The translations under genes and the position numbers were made by a program. A stretch of 5,759 nucleotides of DNA from RGIG5612 sp964579345 (GTDB lineage: Bacteria > Bacillota > Clostridia > Lachnospirales > Lachnospiraceae), in assembly GCA_964579345.1 (NCBI GenBank), contig CAZOHB010000169.1, forward strand, positions 1 to 5,759. The letters run 5' to 3'. The number at the start of each line of letters is the position of its first letter. The stretch's first letter is position 1. The notes below the pieces were generated by a model, which worked only from the letters and a program-made list of their open reading frames with translations, was not told the origin of the DNA and searched no databases. Of the stretch, positions 1-5,759 are shown piece after piece.

Positions 1-544
1 GGCGGATTCTGCCCGTCAACTTCACGGTTCTCGCAAAGGGGGTAACCATCCGGATACGGATTCGCAGGGACGGACCGTTGACTTTAAGAATACGATCCTG
101 ATCATGACGTCGAACATCGGATCGCAGTATCTGCTGGATGGTATCGATGAGAACGGTGAGATCAAAGCAGAAGCGAAAGAACTGGTTATGGATCAGCTCA
201 GAAGCGGATTCAAACCGGAATTCCTGAACCGTCTGGATGAGATCATCATGTTCAAGCCGCTGACGAAGGATAACATCTCAGCGATCATTGACCTCCAGCT
301 CAAGGAGATCAACGATCTGATGAAAGACAAGGAGCTTTCCATCGAACTGACCGATGCCGCAAAAGAGCTGACCGCAGAACGTTCGTGCGACCCGGCATAC
401 GGAGCGCGGCCGCTGAAGCGGTTCCTGCAGAAGAATGTTACAACACTGGCAGCAAGACTGATCCTCGAAGGCAATCTGAAGCCGGGCGATGTGATCCGGA
501 TCGATGTCGACGAAAACGGAGAACTCAAAGCAGAAGTTGTATAA
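1..544 (+). CDS. clpB: ClpB disaggregase, C-terminal part (5' end outside window)
   Basis: This is the 3' end of an Hsp100 AAA+ chaperone that threads aggregated proteins through its hexameric pore together with DnaK. The confident frame runs from about base 56 to the TAA at 542-544. It encodes the end of the second ATPase domain: the DSQGRTVDF segment, sensor 1 (MTSN), the arginine-finger region (FKPEFLNRLDE), then the small D2 subdomain with sensor 2 (YGARPLKR) and the closing LEGNLKPGD motif. The C-terminal pattern fits ClpB better than ClpC or ClpE. About 160 residues are visible, roughly the last fifth of a typical ~860-residue ClpB. Upstream of base ~55 the same frame stays open but no longer resembles the family, while fragments such as FTVLA appear one frame over, so a frameshift or poor sequence is likely there. 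A strong terminator follows the stop codon. No upstream regulator is visible. Confidence 0.93.
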   Translation, partial: ADSARQLHGSRKGGNHPDTDSQGRTVDFKNTILIMTSNIGSQYLLDGIDENGEIKAEAKELVMDQLRSGFKPEFLNRLDEIIMFKPLTKDNISAIIDLQLKEINDLMKDKELSIELTDAAKELTAERSCDPAYGARPLKRFLQKNVTTLAARLILEGNLKPGDVIRIDVDENGELKAEVV

Positions 545-561
545 ACCGGAAATATCAGGAG

Positions 562-590
562 GGGGCACCTGCGGGTGCCCCTTTTCGTTG
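562..590 (+). terminator. Intrinsic terminator of clpB
   Basis: An 8-bp perfect stem, GGGGCACC (562-569) with GGTGCCCC (574-581), closes a TGCG loop (570-573). In RNA this is a cUNCGg-type tetraloop, a class known to be very stable. A T-rich tract (TTTTCGTTGTTT) follows. It lies 17 nt after the clpB stop, so it ends that transcript and separates it from the hydrolase genes. Confidence 0.9.
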
Positions 591-742
591 TTTCAGCCGG
601 GATTTCATCCTGCTCGGAATTATGAAAAAAGTCTTAAAAAAGAGCAGAGGCTGTATGGAAATTATGAACAAATATTAAATTTCTATATATTGTGGTCATA
701 TTATCTCTCCGTCCACTATAAATAGTGACTTTTTCGCTGAAA
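591..742. other. AT-rich intergenic stretch without a supported gene
   Basis: Between the clpB terminator and the regulatory region of the first hydrolase I see no convincing gene. One 18-codon frame (ATG 622 to TAA 678, lysine-rich) lacks a good ribosome binding site and resembles nothing I know. TATATT (686-691) and TATAAA (717-722) look like -10 boxes but have no -35 partner at the right spacing. The only distinct element is the palindrome at 714-727. Confidence 0.5.
714..727. promoter_or_regulatory. 14-bp perfect palindrome, possible operator
   Basis: CACTAT (714-719) and ATAGTG (722-727) are exact inverted repeats around a 2-base AA centre. The spacing is too tight for an RNA hairpin, so a dimeric DNA-binding protein site is the likelier reading. 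It lies 42 bp upstream of the -35 box at 770. No known regulator is recognised, and in AT-rich DNA a chance origin is possible. Confidence 0.3.
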
Positions 743-759
743 TTAACAGTTTTTTCACA
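743..759 (-). promoter_or_regulatory. WalR-like box upstream of the hydrolase promoter
   Basis: On the minus strand the site reads TGTGAA-AAAAC-TGTTAA, two direct hexamers 11 bp apart. The published Bacillus WalR (YycF) consensus is TGTWAH-N5-TGTWAH, and this matches 11 of 12 defined positions. It ends 10 bp before the -35 hexamer, a usual place for an OmpR-family activator. WalR controls peptidoglycan hydrolases in Firmicutes, and the gene downstream is one. The match is seen in the sequence; the regulator is inferred. Confidence 0.42.
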
Positions 760-769
760 GTTCCTGAGG

Positions 770-798
770 TTGACTTTAGGGGCTTGCGGTGTTATATT
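770..798 (+). promoter_or_regulatory. Sigma-A type promoter of the hydrolase pair
   Basis: TTGACT (-35, 770-775) and TATATT (-10, 793-798) are separated by exactly 17 bp, each one mismatch from consensus. Transcription would start near 804-806, giving a leader of about 47 nt before the ATG at 852. This is the best promoter in the window. It probably drives the M23 gene and, by read-through, the NlpC/P60 gene. Confidence 0.8.
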
Positions 799-810
799 TA
801 TTAAGAAATT

Positions 811-827
811 TGTAATAATTACGTAAT
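811..827 (+). promoter_or_regulatory. Second hexamer-N5-hexamer site in the leader
   Basis: TGTAAT-AATTA-CGTAAT matches TGTWAH-N5-TGTWAH at 11 of 12 positions. It lies just after the predicted transcription start, where binding would more likely block than activate. The surrounding sequence is very AT-rich, so chance is a real alternative. Confidence 0.22.
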
Positions 828-851
828 AAAGTTAATAAAAAACGGATCCTT

Positions 852-2177
852 ATGTCTTTAAAATTCAAATTTAACAGAATATCAGCAATCGCGCTTACAG
901 GTGTGGTAACAGTGTTAGGGGCAGGTGTCATGTCCCTTACAAATTATGCGGGTACAGAACCTGCAGCACCGGTGGTTGAGACAGCAGTTGTTATGGAAGA
1001 TAACAGCCTGACCGTTCCCGGTGCAGGTATGGGCGGTGTCATCGACGATTATATCGGCGCAAATTCCGGAAGTTCTGTAGAACTGCTTTCGACAACAGCT
1101 CTTGGCGCTTCTCTTGATGATACCTATAATGAATATTATGACGAAAACGGCAGCGCAGTCGGCAAACTGATCGTTTATACCGGCGGCAAGAGCGTAAATG
1201 TTTATAACAAGATCAAAGGCAATGAGCGGATCGAGACCGGTGATAAAAAAGCGAAAGTCGTCGGCCATCTCCATGAAAATAACGTTGCGACTCTGGTCAA
1301 AACAAACGGCAACTGGTATCAGATCATTTCCGATACCGTTCACGGTTTTGTAAAGAAAGATCATTTTGCAAAGGGAATCGATGCAGAAAAGCTCGAAGAT
1401 AAAACCTTTGTCAAAGCGGTATTTGCGAAAAAGAATAATGTTTATATGTACGCGGAAGACTACGAAGAGAGCACTGTTCGCTGCGTACTTCCGAAGAACG
1501 TACAGTACACGCTTTTGAAAAAAGGCGATACCTTAAGCCAGATCCGTGTTGAAGGTGTCGGCAAAGGCTGGGTCTATAATGACGATATTAAGATCGTAAA
1601 AGTCAGACGTTACGGAACGACTGTCAAATACGAAAAGGAATCCGCCTCCAAGATCAAGAAGGGTAAATCCAAGGCGAAGAAAGTTGAGGAAGATCGCGCA
1701 GCTGCACTGGAAGAGCAGCAGGCAATCGAATTCCAGCAGAACGAAGAAAATATTCCGGATAACCAGGCACCGAAGGCTACCACACCGGTCATCCCGGAAG
1801 GTACCTACTCAGGCGGATTCGTAATTCCTCTGAATGGTCAGTTTTCCTCCGGATTCGGATGGCGCGGCGGCGCATTCCATAAAGGCGTAGACTATTGGTG
1901 CGCTTTAAACGAACCGATCTGGGCAAGTGCAGACGGCGTGGTAATTGAAGCAGGCTGGAGCGTTTGGGGATACGGAAACTGTGTCGTGATCCAGCATGAT
2001 GATCATACCGTTACCCGTTATGCACACATGAACTCGATCGCATGCTCTGTCGGACAAAAGGTCAGCCAGTATGAAGTAATCGGCTATGCCGGAGAAACCG
2101 GAGATGCATACGGTGTGCACTGTCATTTTGAAATAATCATTGACGGCAACCCGGTCGATCCGTTACAATTCTTCTAA
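852..2177 (+). CDS. Secreted SH3b-domain M23 (LytM-type) peptidoglycan metallopeptidase
   Basis: A 441-residue exported cell-wall endopeptidase that should cut peptide cross-links of peptidoglycan using zinc. Residues 1-33 form a signal peptide: basic KFKFNR, hydrophobic core 11-29, possible cleavage after NYA; there is no lipobox. Residues 54-91 are a block nearly identical to the next gene (VPGAGMG, SVELLSTTALGAS). Two SH3b-like modules follow at ~104-172 (GHL, NWYQI, GFVKKDHF) and ~187-250 (LPKNV, KGDTLSQI, GKGWV), likely binding wall. A charged, probably helical linker spans ~258-300. The C-terminal M23 domain (~322-441) keeps all expected zinc and catalytic residues: H343 and D347 in HKGVD, H392 in YAHM, and H423/H425 in HCH. 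No upstream in-frame start exists. The Shine-Dalgarno is weak (GGAT, 844-847). Domain assignment is firm; the exact bond cut is unknown. Confidence 0.92.
   Translation: MSLKFKFNRISAIALTGVVTVLGAGVMSLTNYAGTEPAAPVVETAVVMEDNSLTVPGAGMGGVIDDYIGANSGSSVELLSTTALGASLDDTYNEYYDENGSAVGKLIVYTGGKSVNVYNKIKGNERIETGDKKAKVVGHLHENNVATLVKTNGNWYQIISDTVHGFVKKDHFAKGIDAEKLEDKTFVKAVFAKKNNVYMYAEDYEESTVRCVLPKNVQYTLLKKGDTLSQIRVEGVGKGWVYNDDIKIVKVRRYGTTVKYEKESASKIKKGKSKAKKVEEDRAAALEEQQAIEFQQNEENIPDNQAPKATTPVIPEGTYSGGFVIPLNGQFSSGFGWRGGAFHKGVDYWCALNEPIWASADGVVIEAGWSVWGYGNCVVIQHDDHTVTRYAHMNSIACSVGQKVSQYEVIGYAGETGDAYGVHCHFEIIIDGNPVDPLQFF
2140..2169 (+). promoter_or_regulatory. Possible internal promoter for the NlpC/P60 gene
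   Basis: TTGACG (2140-2145) and TACAAT (2164-2169) lie 18 bp apart inside the last codons of the M23 gene. A start about 7 nt past the -10 would fall near 2176, only about 4 nt before the ATG at 2180, giving a leaderless or nearly leaderless mRNA. The same bases encode conserved M23 residues (IDG, VDP), so the resemblance may be a by-product of coding. Confidence 0.35.
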
Positions 2178-2179
2178 TT

Positions 2180-3454
2180 ATGGCTAATTCTTTTAAACTT
2201 AACAAAATAACAGCAATTATCCTGGCCCTGACGGTAACAACCATCGGGGCCGGTGTTATGTCTCTGACATCTGTAACGAACGCGCAGCCGGATGAGACTT
2301 CATCAGATTCTGTTTCCGCTCTTTCGGAGTTTACGGTTCCGGGCGCGGGAATGGGAAGTGTGATGGAGGATTATTTTGTTGCAGTTCCTGACCGCTCTGT
2401 GGAGCTTCTTTCCACGACCGCTCTCGGTGCTTCTCTTGAGGGCAAATTCAACGAGTACTATGACAAGAACGGAAGCACGATCGGCAAGCTGATCGTTTAT
2501 AACGAGAAAGAAGATGCGGACGTTTATGATGCAATTCCGGGAACAGAACGGATCGAAGTCGGAGAAGCAGAGGCGAAGATCGCGGGCCATCTTCAAAAAG
2601 GGGATGTCGCAACACTGGTCAGCGTACAGGGAGACTGGTATCAGATCATTTCCGGATCCCTGAACGGCTATGTTAATAAGGCCGGATTTGTCCGCGGGAT
2701 CGAAGCGGAAAAGCTCGATGATGACACCTATGTCAGAATGGCATCCGCTAAGAATAAAAACGTTTATATGTACGCGGAAGACGATGAAAGCAGTATGGTT
2801 CTTTGCGTACTTCCGAAAAATGTGCAGTTTACACTTCTGAAAAAAGGCGATACTTTAAGTAAGATCCGCATTCCAGGAGTTGGAAAAGGCTGGGTCGTGA
2901 ATAAAAAGATTAAGATCTCCAAGGAACGCCGCTACGGGGAAACAACGGCTGAGGAGAAAGAATCGAAAAAGAAGATCAAAGCCGGAGTGAAGGCTGCGGA
3001 AAAGGTCGAGGAGCAGAGAGCAGCAGAAGCAGCTCAGGATGAACTCGAAGAAGCTGTAAAGAAGATCAATATTAAACCGGGAAAACCAGATTCCGATGAT
3101 GTAAAAGCATTAAGAGAGGCCCTCGTTGCGTATGCACAGCAGTTTGTAGGTATCCTGCCGTATGTATACGGCGGTGCAGATCTTACATCCGGCGCGGACT
3201 GCAGCGGATTTACCATGGCGGTTTATGCTGCATTTGGCATCTCCATTCCAAGAGTTTCCGGAGATCAGGCATGGGGCGGAACGTCCGTTCCGATCGAAGA
3301 TATCCGGCTTGGCGATATCGTCTGCTATTCCGGTCATGTGGCGATTTACATCGGCAACGGAATGGTGGTTCATGAGCCGGTTCCGGGAGAGATGTGCAGC
3401 ATCGCCAGCATGAATATGATGCCGATCATCAACATCGCCCGGTATATTAACTAG
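2180..3454 (+). CDS. Secreted SH3b-domain NlpC/P60 peptidoglycan cysteine peptidase
   Basis: A 424-residue exported hydrolase; NlpC/P60 enzymes usually cut the gamma-D-glutamyl to diamino acid bond of wall peptides. It is a paralogue of the preceding gene over ~280 residues. The signal peptide (1-35) has core 11-29 and possible cleavage after TNA. The VPGAGMG/SVELLSTTALGAS block is at 53-86, SH3b-like modules at ~102-170 and ~185-248, and a charged, alanine/glutamate-rich helical linker at ~255-296. The catalytic domain (~310-424) shows C341 in ADCSGF, H386 in SGHVAIY and H398 in VVHEP, the expected Cys-His-His set, so it should be active. The ATG lies 2 nt after the M23 stop and no Shine-Dalgarno precedes it, so translation depends on coupling/reinitiation or on a leaderless transcript. 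A terminator follows. Confidence 0.92.
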   Translation: MANSFKLNKITAIILALTVTTIGAGVMSLTSVTNAQPDETSSDSVSALSEFTVPGAGMGSVMEDYFVAVPDRSVELLSTTALGASLEGKFNEYYDKNGSTIGKLIVYNEKEDADVYDAIPGTERIEVGEAEAKIAGHLQKGDVATLVSVQGDWYQIISGSLNGYVNKAGFVRGIEAEKLDDDTYVRMASAKNKNVYMYAEDDESSMVLCVLPKNVQFTLLKKGDTLSKIRIPGVGKGWVVNKKIKISKERRYGETTAEEKESKKKIKAGVKAAEKVEEQRAAEAAQDELEEAVKKINIKPGKPDSDDVKALREALVAYAQQFVGILPYVYGGADLTSGADCSGFTMAVYAAFGISIPRVSGDQAWGGTSVPIEDIRLGDIVCYSGHVAIYIGNGMVVHEPVPGEMCSIASMNMMPIINIARYIN

Positions 3455-3483
3455 GCAGAACAGGAAATTAAGAAATTTTTGTG

Positions 3484-3509
3484 AAAGAGTTCCCCATAGG
3501 AACTCTTTT
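3484..3509 (+). terminator. Intrinsic terminator of the hydrolase pair
   Basis: AAAGAGTTCC (3484-3493) pairs perfectly with GGAACTCTTT (3499-3508) around a 5-base loop (CCATA), followed by a short T run (3506-3509). The stem can be extended with G-U and A-T pairs. The U tract is modest, so read-through into hpf is possible. Confidence 0.72.
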
Positions 3510-3510
3510 A

Positions 3511-3519
3511 TGTTACAAT
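3511..3519 (+). promoter_or_regulatory. Extended -10 promoter of hpf
   Basis: TG-T-TACAAT is a good extended -10 element. The 17-bp-spaced -35 position falls within the terminator stem and loop (TCCCCA, 3491-3496) and does not match consensus, as is common for extended -10 promoters. Initiation near 3526 would leave a leader of about 26 nt. The promoter abuts the terminator with almost no gap. Confidence 0.5.
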
Positions 3520-3540
3520 AATTTCATCAAAAGGCGGAAA

Positions 3541-3548
3541 GGGGTGAT
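3541..3548 (+). promoter_or_regulatory. Shine-Dalgarno that fixes the hpf GTG start
   Basis: GGGGTGAT, preceded by GGAAA, matches GGTGAT of the full anti-Shine-Dalgarno complement. Its core lies about 7 nt before the GTG at 3552. It is the strongest ribosome binding site in the window and supports the GTG start. Confidence 0.75.
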
Positions 3549-3551
3549 ATA

Positions 3552-4079
3552 GTGAAATACACTATAACAGGCAGAAATGTTGAAATCACGGAAAGCCTTA
3601 AGTCAGCCATCCAGGAGAAGATCGGCAAGCTTGAGAGGTATTTTTCCAAAGACACGGAGGCACAGGTCACCTTGAGCGTTGAAAAGAGCCGTCAGAAGAT
3701 CGAGGTTACGATCCCGGTAAAAGGCGGCATCATCCGCGCAGAGCAGGTAAGCTCCGACATGTATGTCTCCATCGACCTTGCGGAAGAAGCTATTGAGACG
3801 CAGCTGAAAAAATACAAAAACAAGCTGATCGATAAATATCAGGATCGTAAGACTTTTACCAAGGAGTACATCGAGCAGGATTACGATGAGGACGAGAATG
3901 AGATCAAGATCGTAAAGAATAAACGATTCGATTTCAAACCGATGGATCCGATCGAAGCCTGCATGCAGATGGATCTTCTCGGACACAATTTCTTCGTTTT
4001 TACAAATGCGGAGACCGATACGATCAACGTCGTTTATAAGAGAAAGAACGACACCTACGGTCTGATCGAGCCGGAATAA
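3552..4079 (+). CDS. hpf: Long-form ribosome hibernation promoting factor (HPF/RaiA family)
   Basis: A 175-residue cytoplasmic protein that binds the decoding region of the 30S subunit and, in the long form, dimerises two 70S ribosomes into inactive 100S particles. The N-terminal domain (~1-95) has the S30AE/YfiA pattern: MKYTITGRNVEIT, a helix ending in LERYF, and strands ending in the KLIDKY helix. An acidic linker (~106-118, DYDEDENE) leads to the C-terminal dimerisation domain (~120-175) with the family signatures RFDFKPMDPIEA, LGHNFFVF, INVVYKRK and YGLIEP. Length and both domains fit a complete long HPF. The start is GTG with a strong ribosome binding site. It has its own promoter candidate after the terminator and is followed by the secA leader. 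In Bacillus the long-HPF gene is also next to secA, which supports the assignment. Confidence 0.96.
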   Translation: MKYTITGRNVEITESLKSAIQEKIGKLERYFSKDTEAQVTLSVEKSRQKIEVTIPVKGGIIRAEQVSSDMYVSIDLAEEAIETQLKKYKNKLIDKYQDRKTFTKEYIEQDYDEDENEIKIVKNKRFDFKPMDPIEACMQMDLLGHNFFVFTNAETDTINVVYKRKNDTYGLIEPE

Positions 4080-4115
4080 AAACAGGAAAATAAAAATTAA
4101 ATATGGGAATGAGAA

Positions 4116-4138
4116 GGCGCCGCCTAACAAGCGGCGCC
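4116..4138 (+). other. GC-rich stem-loop after hpf
   Basis: GGCGCCGC (4116-4123) pairs perfectly with GCGGCGCC (4131-4138) around a 7-base loop (CTAACAA). The sequence after it is AAATCTTGAAAA, with no U tract on either strand, so it is not a standard intrinsic terminator. It could protect the hpf mRNA 3' end, be a pause site, or belong to the secA leader. Confidence 0.65.
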
Positions 4139-4157
4139 AAATCTTGAAAAGCAGATT

Positions 4158-4221
4158 GCCCGAAGGAACGGCTTTGCCGTACTCATCGGGATCAAAAATA
4201 ACGGGCAGGAAGTCTCGCCCG
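4158..4221 (+). promoter_or_regulatory. Structured secA leader with alternative pairings
   Basis: CCCGA (4159-4163) pairs with TCGGG (4186-4190), enclosing a second stem ACGGC (4168-4172)/GCCGT (4176-4180) with a TTT loop. Next, CGGGC (4202-4206) pairs with GCCCG (4217-4221), ending 8 nt before the secA Shine-Dalgarno. The same CGGGC can instead pair with GCCCG at 4158-4162, which excludes both outer stems. GCCCGAAG occurs twice (4158-4165 and 4217-4224). I recognise no known riboswitch class. Pairings are read from the sequence; a regulatory role is inference. Confidence 0.35.
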
Positions 4222-4229
4222 AAGAACAC

Positions 4230-4234
4230 AGGAG
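4230..4234 (+). promoter_or_regulatory. Shine-Dalgarno of secA
   Basis: AGGAG lies 12 nt before the CTG at 4247, somewhat longer than the usual 5-9 nt. No other purine-rich site lies closer, and none precedes the next in-frame ATG at 4343, so this site supports initiation at or very near 4247. Confidence 0.55.
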
Positions 4235-4246
4235 CTATTCGATTCA

Positions 4247-5759
<1,513 letters not shown>

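Noticed and set aside
622..678. 18-codon frame starting ATGAAAAAAGTC in the clpB-hydrolase gap
   Set aside because: No proper Shine-Dalgarno or promoter with a matching -35, and too short and lysine-rich to judge; left as non-coding.
915..1364. 149-codon minus-strand frame within the M23 gene
   Set aside because: Opposite a clear secreted-protein gene; no independent support.
3496..3522. Possible SigH-type promoter for hpf (ATAGGAACT as -35)
   Set aside because: The -35 fits fairly well, but no GAAT-like -10 occurs at 11-12 bp, and the bases are fixed by the terminator stem. The extended -10 element is a better explanation.
3455..3551. raiA-motif RNA expected in some Firmicutes upstream of raiA/hpf
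   Set aside because: The gap is only 97 nt and is filled by a terminator, promoter and ribosome binding site; there is no room for that ~200-nt RNA.

Overview
The window looks like a chromosomal piece of a Clostridia bacterium, most likely Lachnospiraceae. The support is the SecA type (it has an extra charged segment after the DEVD box), a long-form ribosome hibernation factor next to secA, and secreted SH3-domain cell-wall hydrolases typical of that group. This placement is inference from protein character; no search was run. All convincing genes are on the + strand. The longer minus-strand open frames are shadows of clpB, hpf and secA.

Layout: (1) 1-544 is the 3' end of clpB, closed by a strong intrinsic terminator; its first ~55 bases do not read as good ClpB in one frame. 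(2) 545-851 is a 307-base intergenic region. It holds the terminator, a 14-bp palindrome, a near-consensus sigma-A promoter (TTGACT-N17-TATATT) and two hexamer-N5-hexamer sites resembling the WalR cell-wall regulator box. (3) 852-3454 carries two tandem paralogous secreted proteins. They share a signal peptide, a juxta-membrane motif block, two SH3b-like modules and a charged linker, but end in different peptidoglycan hydrolase domains: an M23/LytM metallopeptidase, then an NlpC/P60 cysteine peptidase. The second gene starts 2 nt after the first stops, has no Shine-Dalgarno, and sits just downstream of a promoter-like sequence inside the end of the first gene. (4) An intrinsic terminator is followed at once by an extended -10 promoter and the GTG-initiated long-form hpf. 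(5) 4080-4246 is a 167-base leader with a GC-rich hairpin, a nested hairpin and mutually exclusive pairings. (6) secA starts at a CTG codon at 4247 and runs off the right edge after 504 codons.

Functionally the window combines protein quality control (ClpB), cell-wall remodelling (the paired hydrolases), ribosome hibernation (HPF) and the Sec translocation motor. SecA would be expected to export the two hydrolases. The genes are individually ordinary. The most interesting signals are the domain-swapped hydrolase pair with its possible leaderless second gene, the WalR-like box, and the unusual secA leader and start codon. I do not see a clearly new multi-gene system.
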